A stretch of DNA of 64,000 nucleotides from Dendrophyllia cribrosa (Eukaryota > Cnidaria > Anthozoa > Scleractinia > Dendrophylliidae). The notes beneath the pieces were generated by a model, which was given only the letters and a program-made list of their open reading frames with translations, ran no database searches and was not told the DNA's origin. Positions within the stretch are counted from its first letter, which is position 1, and each line of letters opens with the position of its first letter. The stretch lies in contig JAJLRJ010000004.1 in assembly GCA_024195265.1 (NCBI GenBank), positions 43,681,568 to 43,745,567 of the forward strand. The letters run 5' to 3'. A program made the position numbers and the translations under genes. Of the stretch, positions 45,074-55,222 are shown in pieces.

Positions 45074-47173
45074 GTAAGTAGTATTTTTATTTCATTGATT
45101 GTGTCAAGATAAAAAAGCCGTACACCTCGACATTTTGTTTTGTTTTAATAGCTACCTTAAGTTGCTGAAAGATACAGCGTTGTACACACGTAAGGGTATT
45201 ACCTCGATCCTTTTTTCGTCGTTTTCCCCACAACATCCTCTCCCACAGGGACCAGGAAAGAGTCCTGTCTGGTCATGAATTAGTTGTCTTGCTTTTCTCA
45301 TCTCTTGTCTAGCCCTGAAACTAAACTCCTAAACGGGTGGGAACGTTTCACCTGGTGACTAATTCACTTGACTTCTTAGTTGTTATTCCTTCTCAGGCTC
45401 TGACTCTGGCGAGCGCATTCAAGTATACTAGTAATAACTGCTGTCTTGTTTTCCTATTTTTTAGCCCTGACACTGTTGTCGTTCTTTCTCCCTCCTGACT
45501 CGGGTGAGCGTATTACATTGGTGATAACCAACTTGCTGGCCATGACCGTGTTCATGTTGATAGTAGCGGAAATCATGCCTGCCACTTCTGAGGTCATACC
45601 ACTGATAAGTATTTACTACACTGGGATCATGTTTGAGGTGAGAAATACGCGAGTTCAGTGACTTTTGAAGCAGGATATTGTTTATTTACGCCGGCGTAGT
45701 GCCATTTGCGGCCTGAGCACAGCGAGAAAAGGGACTACAATGGAAATGTAAAACATACAAGCTGTAGAATCGAAGTCACTGGCAACGCTTGAGCGTATAT
45801 AAATAAATAAATATAAATAATAAACAGAAGCTGCTACTGAAGATTTGTTCTTCTTCGTAAATAACTTGAACTTTCTTTCAAACAGTTTTTTCCCGAAACG
45901 ATGTTCATAGCCTTGCAAAATGCTTATATTCCTGCCGGTAAAATCCAAAGTCAATTGTCGGTGATGAAGAAGTGCTGGTCGTATACCAGTGAGAGTACTT
46001 GGGAGTAAAGGGTTGACCTTTTCCCAATTTTTCTTTGCTGTTGAATTTCCGTAACACTTCAGTTATCTGGACCATACAGTGAAACAGCAAAAAAGTTGCT
46101 TGCAACATTTATCAAAGGCCCAATTATCATCCTTGAATTTTTCGCCTGAGCTGTTACATCTGTCCCCAAATCCCAATTTTAGCTACTCATTTCTTCCATT
46201 TTAATGCATGAAATTCGTTTTTTTTTTTCTTCGACGACCTTTTCTAAGCGAAATGCTACAAAACTTATCGGCAAGCGCAGGGTGCACGTGATAGCAAAAC
46301 ATTCAATCAGCAGGTGCCAGCTTTTACTCACTTTTTTTATTAAAATAAGTCGTGAAGATACAGGCACCCACACTGTGCAGTGAACTTGTAACCATGTTAC
46401 GTTCAGGCCCCACCTTTAGAAGAGACATTCATCCTGTTAACGCGGTGTCACTATTTGTGTTATAGGTCGCCCTTTCCTTGATTGCAACATGTATGGTCCT
46501 AAAATGTTACTACAATAACCCTTCAGTCGCAGAAATGCCTATCTGGATAAGGACTATCGTCTTGGACTGGCTTGCGAAAGTTGTACGCGTTAAAGTTCCT
46601 CCAGGACTCATAAATGTCATGAAAAAGCACGTGAAAGAACAGGAAGAAGTTCGAGAGGAGATTAAGTACGAGAGGCGTACTTCCATCCTCCCACAACCCA
46701 TTGCACGACATGAAAGTAGTTACACTTCTCTCGGAGATTTCCAATCAAGACTTCGAACCACAAGTTTGTCTCATATTGGCAGAAACCGATCTAGGACGGT
46801 GTCATCAGAGAGAGAATCAGGTTTTGAAGGGGAGGGCTTTTCAACGGCCGGACTTTCCAAGTTGTTTAACATGTTTGCAAGCAGTCTGCAGTCCATCGAC
46901 GAAGAGCAGGCAGAAGCCCGTGCACCTCCGACTCCACCCAGTATCCCGCCATCCTTTGAGGTTACCATGAAGGAGATGCTGCTCAAACAAGACAGCCTGT
47001 TGAATAATGTGCGCAGGCTCGTACATGTGACCAGAGAACAAGAAAAAAATGACATCAGGAAGGAAGAATGGAAAATTGTCGCCTCCATCATCGATGCTTG
47101 CTTTTTCTGGGTTTTCATGGCGGCTCTTATTATTTCTACTGTTGTGATTTTTTTACAGGCTCCAAGTTATTAA
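36614..47173 (+). CDS. Nicotinic acetylcholine receptor subunit, alpha type (8 exons, 553 aa)
   Basis: Pentameric ligand-gated cation channel subunit of the plasma membrane. Exons 36614-36680, 39189-39346, 39948-39992, 41145-41254, 44064-44208, 44818-45073, 45465-45637 and 46466-47173 chain in phase to TAA at 47171-47173. Residues 1-22 are a signal peptide ([20 protein letters not shown]); in-frame ATGs upstream, as at 36446, would bury it, so I start at 36614. Cys-loop is C163 to C177. Binding-site elements are WIPDIYLYN (loop A), GSWTYDG with W184 (loop B), and YVCCPEPY with C227-C228 (loop C), the pair that defines alpha subunits. M2 is [20 protein letters not shown] with E275 at -1', L285 at 9' and E296 at 20', as in cation channels. 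M4 lies near residues 520-550. The 45- and 110-nt exons match vertebrate nicotinic genes. Closest by eye to alpha7-like subunits; cnidarian paralogues are many, so no symbol is given. Confidence 0.95.
36681..39188. other. First receptor intron, no gene recognised
   Basis: About 2.5 kb. A 678-nt open frame at 37776-38453 is unusually long, includes an AC microsatellite near 37981-38002, and shows no domain, so I do not call it a gene. A copy of the 106-bp dispersed unit lies near 38505-38600. Confidence 0.5.
40157..40382. mobile_element. MITE with AAGGGGCAGTATCACGAGGT termini
   Basis: Left AAGGGGCAGTATCACGAGGT is complementary to right ACCTCGTGATACTGCCCCTT. TA lies on both outer sides (40155-40156, 40383-40384). 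226 bp, no coding frame, in a receptor intron. Confidence 0.78.
40757..40818 (-). repeat. Dispersed repeat, copy B
   Basis: Reverse complement of the repeat at 9168-9229 (GCAAAGGACCGCAAACGATG, then ATGCTGCTAACGGTATACGT). Confidence 0.7.
41651..42075. mobile_element. GGGGCCGATTACATGG-family MITE, copy 2
   Basis: Same termini and CAGCCCGGGCTGA interior as 31731-32146. TGA at 41648-41650 and 42076-42078 is a clean 3-bp target duplication, as for PIF/Harbinger relatives. 425 bp, in a receptor intron. Confidence 0.82.
42150..42250. repeat. CAC/ACC trinucleotide microsatellite
   Basis: Three runs of ACC triplets separated by repeated TTTATTGTTTT-like spacers, so the longer unit is itself duplicated. 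Confidence 0.85.
42364..43023 (-). mobile_element. Penelope-like element 3' end, minus-strand half of an inverted pair
   Basis: Minus-strand frame at 42501-43023 encodes a GIY-YIG endonuclease domain: [20 protein letters not shown], then [16 protein letters not shown] and [14 protein letters not shown]. Penelope-like elements carry GIY-YIG after the reverse transcriptase (family knowledge). Here the reverse transcriptase is absent; the copy starts at [11 protein letters not shown] and lacks the last 20 or so bases of the 3' end seen in the other half. It is joined head to head with the plus-strand half at about 43023. Confidence 0.88.
43024..43884 (+). mobile_element. Penelope-like element 3' end, plus-strand half of an inverted pair
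   Basis: Plus-strand frame to 43725. It starts in the last part of the reverse-transcriptase region ([32 protein letters not shown]) and runs into the same GIY-YIG domain ([20 protein letters not shown]), then about 160 bp of 3' region ending ATTTCTAAATCATTG. It differs from the minus half by a few substitutions and by a repeated NLAG unit (12 nt). TAAACAGGATATA at 42351-42363 and 43885-43897 brackets both halves together as one insertion in the receptor intron. Confidence 0.88.
44209..44817. other. Receptor intron, nothing recognised
   Basis: About 600 bp of A+T-rich intron with no transposon termini, RNA gene or frame that I can support. Confidence 0.5.
45465..47173 (+). CDS. Receptor exons 7-8: M2, M3, cytoplasmic loop, M4
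   Basis: The exon at 45465 carries the end of M1, the short M1-M2 linker and M2 ([12 protein letters not shown]), then the start of M3. The last exon opens with [12 protein letters not shown] of M3 and continues through a cytoplasmic loop with basic and serine-rich stretches. It closes with [19 protein letters not shown] of M4 and a short extracellular tail APSY. The M2 position 2' is threonine, where alpha7 has serine; pore properties cannot be judged from this alone. Confidence 0.93.
45638..46465. other. Last receptor intron, nothing recognised
   Basis: About 830 bp. Short AAAT/AATA simple repeat near 45797-45830; otherwise no recognisable feature. Confidence 0.5.
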
Positions 47174-47610
47174 GCAATAGACTCAAGAAAATCCTTGATG
47201 TGGTCGACATCAAGCTAATATATGTCAAGAAATCCACGAGTTCAAGACGTCTGCCAGAGTTATGAATGAAAACAGTAATTTTATAACGTTATAGGACGAA
47301 AACAAGCTTAGCACCAGAACGAGGCTAAGCCTCGTGCAAATCTAAGAAAATGTGTCCCACATGGAAGGAAAAGAGGTTGACGCCTCTTATATAAAGCTCT
47401 TAACATCGTTATCTTGTTAGAGCTTTCTCATGCGGGTGGACCGGTGAGGGTGGGACTCTGCAGAGACTCTGCGGCCTGTCGCTCTACCCCAATGAAGGGG
47501 GTAGGGGGAACAGAGACGGGTAACATTTTGCTGAAATTATTATTGTTATTTTATTGTTACATTAACATGTTAAAAGGCGCGTTTTAACCTGCATTTATAT
47601 CAAATGGATG

Positions 47611-47755
47611 TATGAGTGAAAATTTGATCCTCGCAGTGAACTATCAACTTAAGCAGTTGAAAAGCAACCTGAAAAAAAAATTCAGGCTTGAACGGGATTC
47701 GAACCCATGACCTTGCGATACCGGTGCAATGCTCTATCAACTGAGCTACCAAGCC
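47611..47755 (-). mobile_element. tRNA-derived SINE
   Basis: Minus strand opens with a tRNA-like head GGCTTGGTAGCTCAGTTGAT, containing an A box (TAGCTCAGTTGATAGAGC) and a B box (GGTTCGAATCC), and closes the acceptor with TTCAAGCC. It is followed by a non-tRNA body rich in T, then CAACTGCTTAAGTTGATAG and GCGAGGATCAAATTTTCACT. The anticodon arm lacks U33 and has a mismatch, so it is not a working tRNA. A piece of the same tail is at about 48010-48037. Confidence 0.8.
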
Positions 47756-47820
47756 ATATGGATAGATAGTCAATTGTGAGTTCGTGATATACCCGATGAT
47801 AGTGAAATACATGAATATGA

Positions 47821-47980
47821 ATACAGCTATTTCAATTAACGTTGTCGGATAAAAGTTAAAGCCAAGACCGCAAGGCAGTATGGGTTAGGGTAAATAGCAT
47901 TGCTTAAAAATCCCATACTACCTTGCGGTCTTGGTTTTTCGCCTTTTTCATCCGACAACGTTAATTGAAATAGCTGTATA
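47821..47980. repeat. Hairpin-forming inverted repeat
   Basis: Left ATACAGCTATTTCAATTAAC then GTTGTCGGAT; right TCCGACAACGTTAATTGAAA then TAGCTGTAT is its complement. Inner arms AAGACCGCAAGG..AGTATGGG and CCCATACTACCTTGCGGTCT also pair. It lies between the SINE and the SINE-tail fragment. Confidence 0.78.
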
Positions 47981-48039
47981 TGAAAATCATATATGTTTAC
48001 TGCGGATGAAACATGAGTGAAAATTTGATCCTCGCGAAG

Positions 48040-48759
48040 AACAGAAAGATTGCTTGAATAACCTTGTTCCCTCGTCGTCCCGCATTTTTTCGCCATTACG
48101 TCGTTAATAAGGGCCACTCAAAGCGAATTATGGTCCTCACCAGAGCTTGCAAAAGCGAGAGAACGTCGCGATTTCGCATCGCTGTCAGCCGTCGGCGCAC
48201 GCTTCGTTGAGGGAGTATGTCTTATCGGCGACCTTGTGTAGGTTTGCTAGCATCAGATTTCTGTTCACTTTTATCCAGTTTGTGGCCTAACGAGCGAGCA
48301 ATGTCGGCCAACACCAAACTCTTCGCTCCAGAATATCCAACAATATCCTTATTTTTAACTACACTAAAAAGGGACACATGCGGAACTTTGGTTCATGAAA
48401 ACTTCTCATTTTTTTAGCAAAACCTACAACACGTTGAAGGATGGACTGGCAATTCATTTGCAGAAGAACGTGACAACGATCGGACATCGAAACGCAGACC
48501 GAGATCATATTTCCCGGGAAATCTAATCCCGAGAAATCTTATCCGGTTGTAATTGACATATGATTGACAACTGAGCTGGCGGTCTAAAAGTGGGCGGATG
48601 GACCTTTTGTTGAGTTTGTTTACAGGCGTTCCCTCGTCTCCCCGCATTTTTTTCGCTCGCTTTTCTTCGCGCCTTCCCCAACTATTCGCGCTTTTCCCAC
48701 TATCTGAACGCCTGGAACAGTCTATGAAATTGTAAGAGGTTTACACCAACAGACAGTAG
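48040..48759. other. Intergenic, nothing recognised
   Basis: No gene seen. Short frames at 48217-48417 and 48414-48647 have no recognised domain. TCGTC..CCCGCATTTTTTCGC occurs twice (near 48072 and 48632), a possible worn repeat. Confidence 0.45.
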
Positions 48760-50325
48760 TATGGTGGCCCATTCACGCCATAGCATTTTTTGCTTATTTT
48801 CCAACATTTTTTTACTAAATTACTTTTTTCTATATTTTATTTTTTATTTTATTTTTATTTTATTTTTATTTATTTTTATTTTATTTTATTTTATTTCATT
48901 TTATTTATTTATTTTTTTTTTGTTTTACTTTCAAATTTTTTCTCTTTTTTTTGTTATTATTTGCGGTTGGCCCAAGAGCGCCATAGCTTTTTTTTTTTAC
49001 AAAAAAAAAATTCGCACACGGCCCAGCAACGCCATAGCACACAATGCCTTTCGGTGCTTCCATCGCCTCGCAACCGCTCCTTTCCTCAATCCATCATGGC
49101 GTCTCGTATTAGGAACGGAGATTGGGAAGATGATTTGGCATTACAAAACGATCTCAAAGTGTACGTTCTGCGTAATTTGCGTCCAGTATCCGATGTATGC
49201 GTGGAGCCTAAGGACTCTCTCTTGCCGTCTGCACCACTTCGGAATAAAGTTTACGAACTACGACGTGGATATTGAAGAGGTAAAACGCGCTGTTGAAAAA
49301 GAGATGGATGGGCCAGGAAGTTTGCTTGGCTATCGTGCTCTGCACAAAAAAATCCGTGAAGTGCATGAAATAAATGTACCCGAGAAATGTGGTCTATGAC
49401 GTGATGGCGGATGTAAATTCTCAAGGCCTCGAAGACAGAGGTGGTGTGAGGCAACCCAAACGGCCGAAGAGGAAAGGAGCATTTACCTCCAGTGTAAGCA
49501 TATGCTGAAAATCCCTTTTAATTGTACAAGGTGCAGTAGCCACAAGGAGGTCCTTGTCTACCTCTTAACTTACATTTCGTACTCTGGTTAATTCTGTATT
49601 TGGCTTAGGTCCGTGTACGAGAGGCCGCGCTCCCCGGCGAGCAAATCGCAATCTAGATCTGTGCTGAAATGTGCCCTGCAGGCCGCTTTTATGTTTTCTA
49701 ATGTTGCTTCTTTTTCTAAAGGCACTAACTGTTAAAGGGTCAATGCGGGAGTACTTCTGGCACTTGCCGTCTACATTTGATGACAATCGCTGTACGGTGA
49801 TGCCAGTCAAATCACTCGGTGCTCCCTTTTCTTCGCCCTTCCGCCCTCTCTTCTGCAATACGTCCCAATTATGCTTTCTCTTCACAGACATTATCGAACA
49901 AGATATGTACACTGTAGCGTGAGCGGCAGCGTGCTCGGTGCTCACAACAAGGAATTATGGGATAAGAATAAACCTGTGTAAATACGAGACGCCATGATGG
50001 ATTGAGGAAAGGAGCGGTTGCGAGGCGATGGAAGCACCGAAAGGCATTGTGTGCTATGGCGTTGCTGGGCCGTGTGCGAATTTTTTTTTTTTTTTGTAAA
50101 AAAAAAAAACGCTATGGCGCTCTTGGGCCAACCGCAAATAATAACAAAAAAAAAGAGAAAAATTTGAAAGTAAAACAAAAAAATAAATAAATAAATAAAA
50201 TGAAATAAAATAAAAAAATAAAATAAAATAAAATAAAAATAAATAAAAAATAAAAAAAAAAGTAATTTAGTAAAAAAATGTTGGAAAATAAGCAAAAAAT
50301 GCTATGGCGTGAATGGGCCACCATA
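48760..50325. mobile_element. Element with about 340-bp terminal inverted repeats and an integrase-like fragment
   Basis: Left TATGGTGGCCCATTCACGCC and right end complement. The arms (about 48760-49110 and 49990-50325) pair throughout, including a TTTTATTTTA-rich section and CAATCCATCATGGCGTCTCG. Between them, frames from 49096 give MASRIRNGDWEDD and LKVYVLRNLRPVSD. After a frame change they give LLGYRALHKKIREVHEINVP and RGGVRQPKRPKRKGAF. The latter looks like the region preceding the integrase-type catalytic core of a transposase family common in animals; the catalytic core itself is not present. TA on both sides may be the target. Confidence 0.6.
49096..49490 (+). pseudogene. Integrase-type transposase N-terminal fragment
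   Basis: Starts ATG at 49096. Reads MASRIRNGDWEDDLALQN in one frame to 49275; the continuing homology-like sequence (EEVKRAVEKEMDGPGSLLGY, then RALHKKIREVHEINVP) is in another frame from about 49270, and DVVYDVMADVNSQGLEDR in a third. At least two frame changes, no DDE residues, so non-functional. Family assignment rests on my recollection of similar sequences and needs a protein search. Confidence 0.45.
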
Positions 50326-50450
50326 CACGTGCACGCATACTGTTACCACGGTACCCTCTTTCTCTTTTGACCCCGGCGCTGATCAAGCCAGTACCGTGTG
50401 AAAAACTCGACGGGCCAAGGATAACAAATTCCTTCGTGCGAACGCGCCGA

Positions 50451-50520
50451 CATTGACACGAACGACGAACTATCAAATCATATTTAAATGTGATTCGATA
50501 GCTCGTCGTTCGTGTCAATG
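50451..50520. repeat. Near-perfect 70-bp palindrome
   Basis: CATTGACACGAACGACGAAC then TATCAAATCATATTT, followed by the complement with two or three mismatches, ending CGTTCGTGTCAATG. No spacer to speak of. It could be a minimal MITE or a cruciform-forming site. Confidence 0.7.
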
Positions 50521-51734
50521 TGAAAATTCAACACGCGGGTAGTTCGGCTACATTATACAAATTGAACTTGTCGATTTATATAATCACGAAGTAGTTTTAT
50601 AACTGCGGATTGATTTTTTAGTGACGTTTGCGTTACGTTGGTGTCGCCGTCGTGGTTTCGTAAGGTCTTTATTAATTTGAACGGTAAATATTAATAAGCC
50701 TCGTATTTCCTTTGAAGATTCCTTGAAATCGGCTCAGCATAAATGCCTGGACGTTATCAGGAATTTATTGCTTTTGTTTTTATTTTGTCCCATTTTGGCG
50801 GTTATTCTTTTATTACCGACGGCTTACGATTGAACATGACGAAACGGTAAAAAAAAAATATATATATACCGCTGTGCAAAGGCTTCGCTGGGTTTTCCGA
50901 TTTTTCTCTCTCCGCGCACACAAAAAGAAACAAAAACAAAAAAACAATAGTGAAGAGTCACTAATTGTGGCTATGCCACTGCAAATTTCTAGTATGATTA
51001 GTGGACGATAAAATTCGAAACTCCGCTTTGGGAGAAGTTAGTTTTTGGTAATTTTTTCTTTTTAATTTTTGGTATTTTATTTTAATTTTTTGATAATTTG
51101 CTACCCGCGACTTTTACCCGCACCCGCACCTGTTACCCGCACCCGCACTTATCACCCGCAACCGCACCCACGACTTCCAGTCGCGACTCGCGACCCGCGA
51201 CAAAAAGTGCTACTCAGTTGTTCTCTAATCACTCTGCAGTGAAACGAGAACAAATCATTTTCACACTAAATATCACACACTAAACAGACAAGAATCAGGA
51301 ATAGGCACATACAGCAGCCTGTAGTCTCGTTTATTGATAGCTGGACCATATCAAAGTTCACGGGCAATGTACAAGAATAATCGTTCAACAAATAACAAGG
51401 ACAATTATTCAAAGCCATCCGCTGAGCTAATATAATTTACATTTCATACGAATAGAAAATTTACAACAAACGCAAAACTGCCTCAGTTTACCCAAAGTAA
51501 CTCAACTTAACTAAATTAAGCCTTCATGTCCAAGTATAATGTATCTGATTACAAACAACAAAATTAAAGAAAATTTACAAAAACGTAGCGAGAGATGCCG
51601 TCGAGTGATCTTGCATACTGAAAATACCTTATATACCTAATAACAAATACTCACGCACGCTGTAATACCGACACATTCATACAAGCACTAAAACAAGCGT
51701 GCATTCCTTAACGTGAGAAAATACATTATTTACC
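50521..51734. other. Intergenic, no gene seen
   Basis: Contains a CCCGCA/CCGCGAC-rich simple stretch at about 51100-51205 (ACCCGCACCCGCACCTGTTA), flanked by T-rich and A-rich sequence. No frame or RNA gene supported. Confidence 0.5.
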
Positions 51735-51957
51735 ACAACCTCGTTCTGGGGACGGGAAGAAGAGATATCCTGGGACGAGGTTGTATTTATCATAGGCACA
51801 TGGAGGCGAACATTTCAGGAACTTTTTAAATGGCGTGTAACGAGAGTTGAACTGAAAAGAGAAGTGTATTGATTGACTTTCAATGAATAATTTCATCGGA
51901 GATCACAGAAAGAATTTTAAAATTTCACCGCGTGAATACATGGTTCACTGAATGGTT
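51735..51957 (+). repeat. Direct repeat, copy 1
   Basis: TTTACCACAACCTCGTTCTG and TTTCAGGAACTTTTTAAATG through AATTTTAAAATTTCACC recur at about 52818-53005, after the tRNA-Thr. Confidence 0.75.
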
Positions 51958-52188
51958 AGCGGCTTAGTCAGTCAGAGACAAATTAATTTAGTCTGAAGTG
52001 TCAGTTGAATTCGCACCTGAGCGCACTTCAGACTACGTTACATTTTGTTTTGGCTGTGATAAAGAACAACACCGACAAAATTTGCGGTAACCATCCAAAC
52101 CACAAGAGGTGTTATACCGTACCACCAGCAATCAGCTAATTAAGTACAGGATATCTAAAGGGTTTCTCAAGCCATTGATTTGTCACAT

Positions 52189-52264
52189 GGCCTGTTGGTC
52201 TAGTGGCATGATTCTCGCTTTGGGTGGGTACGATAGGTCCCGGGTTCGACTCCCAGACAGGTCC
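52189..52264 (+). pseudogene. tRNA-Pro-like sequence with insertion
   Basis: GGCCTGTTGGTCTAGTGGCA, then ATTCTCGCTTTGGGT, and GGTCCCGGGTTCGACTCCCA. The TGG anticodon context TTTGGGT is intact, but the 3' side of the anticodon stem is broken by extra bases (GGGTACGAT in place of GCGAGA), and the T-stem has a C-A mismatch. Probably not functional. Related to the copy at 56175. Confidence 0.7.
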
Positions 52265-52690
52265 CCCAAAAGCTTTTTGCATGCCTTCATTTATTTCAAG
52301 ATGGCGATTCTACATAAATCACATTCTTTTTTTGCCACGATTCTTAATATGTAAAGAATTAAATATCTGAGAAAAAGAACGAAGTGAAAAGTATTTCCAC
52401 ATTGCAAGTTGACCGTATTCATTGTTGTGATTGACGTGACTGATGACTCCGACATTTAATTTATTGATCTCATCAGTTAGAGACAAAATTTCATCGAACC
52501 AGTTCTGACTGTTCAAGGTGCGATTCTTTCCTTCGTAATAGCTAAGGCACATGACCGAGCAAAAACCTACAAGTTTTGCTGTTTTCCTTTACTTGAAATA
52601 TAACACTTTTACTACATTAATTTGGAACATTACAGCAGTTTGATCAAACATTTTAAAATTTAAAATATTTGTATGTTTCTTGCAGCCAGA

Positions 52691-52764
52691 GGCGCCGTAG
52701 CTCAGTTGGTTAGAGCGCCTGTCTAGTAAACAGGAGGTTATGGGTTCAAATCCCATCGGTGCCT
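52691..52764 (+). tRNA. tRNA-Thr (anticodon AGT)
   Basis: All four stems pair: acceptor GGCGCCG with CGGTGCC (one G-T), D-stem GCTC/GAGC, anticodon stem CCTGT/ACAGG around CTAGTAA, and T-stem ATGGG/CCCAT. A box TAGCTCAGTTGG and B box GGTTCAAATCC are standard. T-rich tract (CTTTTTTG) follows about 16 bp downstream and could serve as the Pol III terminator. This is the only tRNA in the window that looks intact. Confidence 0.9.
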
Positions 52765-52817
52765 AATTATAACATGCTTGTCTTTTTTGTAATTTATTGA
52801 TTGAATTGGAAACTACA

Positions 52818-53005
52818 ATGTTTACCACAACCTCTTTCCAGGGGACGAGGTTGTATTTACCATAGGCGCATGGAAGTGAACATTTCAGGAACTTTTTAAA
52901 TGGCGTGTAACGAAAGTTGGACTGTATAGAGAACGGTGTATTGATTGACTTTCAATTAATAATTGTATCACAAAAAGAATTTTAAAATTTCACCTTGTGA
53001 ATACA
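52818..53005 (+). repeat. Direct repeat, copy 2
   Basis: Second copy of the sequence at 51735-51957, with a 20-odd-base deletion near the start and scattered changes. Confidence 0.75.
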
Positions 53006-53009
53006 CGTT

Positions 53010-54057
53010 CTCAAACTCATTAATTATTCATGCACTGATGACCCAATCAGATTGCTTCAATTCGGTCAGGTGCATGGATCTTGATACCCAATGAACATAC
53101 AGATCAAGACACATCCGATGTTAGTTCAAAAACTGATCAAGACACTGATCAAGAAACTTGAATTTTAATTAGTTCACATCAGTACAGTGCTACACAATCA
53201 TTTTTGAGTGAGCTTACATGAAGTGTAATCTCACTCTATGTCATGGGAAGTGTCCGTAAGTCCGTGGTAGTCCAATCTTCGGGTTGTCTTCGGTATCACG
53301 GCGCTTGGTCTCGTACAGATATTGTTTATTTCCGTAGGAACGATGAGAGCACGAACACGCGAATATGAGCGAGGTTGAACACGAAGTGCTGCGAACTGAT
53401 CCCGGATCATCCCGGATAACGAACGACGTATTTTCGATATCAAAAACACGGAACGTGGAAGCAACCACGTTTTTTCGCCGTTGGGGAAAGAGAGGTAAGA
53501 GACTCGAAATTTACGATGTTTTCGTGTTATATTGCACCAGTAATCAGGCACAGCATTCAAGCAATATGTCTATTGTTTTCACGTAAAGAGTTTTTCAGAT
53601 GTTTTGAAGGTGTAGACAAAATCTTCGCCAACAAAAGGTTCCCTAAATCACCGAGATGTAGTTTTAAAGACAGCTGTGATGGCCGCCGAGTGACTTGTGC
53701 AGTCCAGCATTGCGAATTGCTCCATGTACAACATCTGGCAATCCATAACCCTGTCTCAGGGTCATATAATTCCCTTCTGGGAACAAAATATTTCTTTTGG
53801 GAAACGATGAATTCTCTTCGGAGAACAAATAATGCCTTTAGAGACACAAATCTGGGTTAAGTGCAGTTACACTAAAACGTTGAAAAGTTATTGTTTGAAA
53901 ACGTTGATGTTACTAAGTTTAAAATGTAAGTTAACTATACTTGTTACAGCTGCCTACCTTACAAAAAAACTTGAGAATAAATGTTAATGTTTTACTGTTA
54001 TTGTTGGCAATGCTGATACTGTATGCAAACAGCTACATGCTATAAGCACCAACCAGG
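53010..54057. other. Intergenic, nothing recognised
   Basis: Open frames near 53231-53860 on both strands have no domain I recognise. No terminal repeats noticed. Confidence 0.4.
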
Positions 54058-54059
54058 GC

Positions 54060-54160
54060 TCAATTTCATAAAACTTTTACAGCTGTAATTTACAAGTGTA
54101 GTTATTGTTTCAGACCTCTGAAACAATAGCTACAAGCGTAAAAGTTTTATTAAATTGATC
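54060..54160. repeat. Short hairpin MITE, copy 2 of 2
   Basis: TCAATTTCATAAAACTTTTA, TTTACAAGTGTAGTTATTGT and a complementary right half. Same family as 4830-4941. Confidence 0.72.
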
Positions 54161-55222
54161 TTTGAATTTATATATTTTGATTAGAAGATAACATTGCCTG
54201 CCTTGAGTAAAATGGTGTCAATCTTTACTGTCAGTATGGGGTTTTACCACTCCTTACATGTGAAACCCGACCACGTTTGTTTGTCAGACACTGTTTCAAA
54301 TAAACACCTATTTCAAATAGGCACCCATCCTTGTGTAAATCCATGTGCGGTAGATCTAGAATTTTGTTCATGTTCACAGTTACAGTACTTCTTTAATCTT
54401 TAATCTTTAATCATTATTTATACACGGTAAAAAAATCATCAGGTATAAAAATTCCTATACAATAACTAACGTACTAAAACCTCTATTAAGTGGTCATTTC
54501 TCAAAAACCCAAAATATGTATTCACCAGTCCTTTACTGGAAATGGTTCTCAAGGTCCTGAGGGTTTCAGCTTAACAGAGGGACTGCTGTATATGATTTAC
54601 ATTTTTTTCAGAAATTTGCTAATATGATAACTTTGATGATGACAATGATGATAATTCGGTCCTTGTAGTGACATTACATAGCGTGACAAAAACGATACCA
54701 AATTAACGAACGATCTTCCAGTCCAACAAAACAAAAAAACATCCTCGACAAACCAAGATACTTTTCCAATACAGAAGCTCTTCAGACGTTAAGTTGCAAG
54801 CCACAATGGTGCTTGGTGGACATGTGTTTTTATCACATCTCTTGGACTTGGAACACTTGCACCAGTTATATAGTCAATGAACCATTTTTTAAGTTGTGCT
54901 TCCATACCCGTGACAGTACCACATTATATCGTTAAATAGTTTTTATGAAAAATCAGAGGCAGACAGCCTATGGTATATTTCTCATTTAGCTTAATATCTT
55001 TGACAGTAACATTTTCGACATCGCAAATTCCGTCTCTAGATATTTCCGTGCAAATTTTCATCGTAAGCTCACTCATGTACGCATTGCGGAACTATTTTTC
55101 ATTTCTGCATCCAAACAACGTCTGAATAGAACAAACCTTCGAAAAATAACAAACAAAATATAAATTCCTGAAACAGCTCATTATAAAATTCTGAACAATT
55201 TGATTTAAATGTTATTAAATAC
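54161..55222. other. Intergenic or intronic, no firm feature
   Basis: On the minus strand about 54785-54915 reads MEAQLKKWFIDYITG and VPSPRDVIKTHVHQAP before a stop. This could be a coding remnant of the neighbouring minus-strand gene or element, but I cannot identify it. Confidence 0.35.

Noticed and set aside
48790..49000. Long Phe/Tyr/Leu-rich frames suggesting a membrane protein
   Set aside because: They come from TTTTATTTTA repeats in the terminal arm of the 48760-50325 element.
51100..51205. CCCGCA-rich stretch as a telomere-like or CRISPR-like array
   Set aside because: Units are irregular, with no repeat-spacer pattern and no telomere motif.
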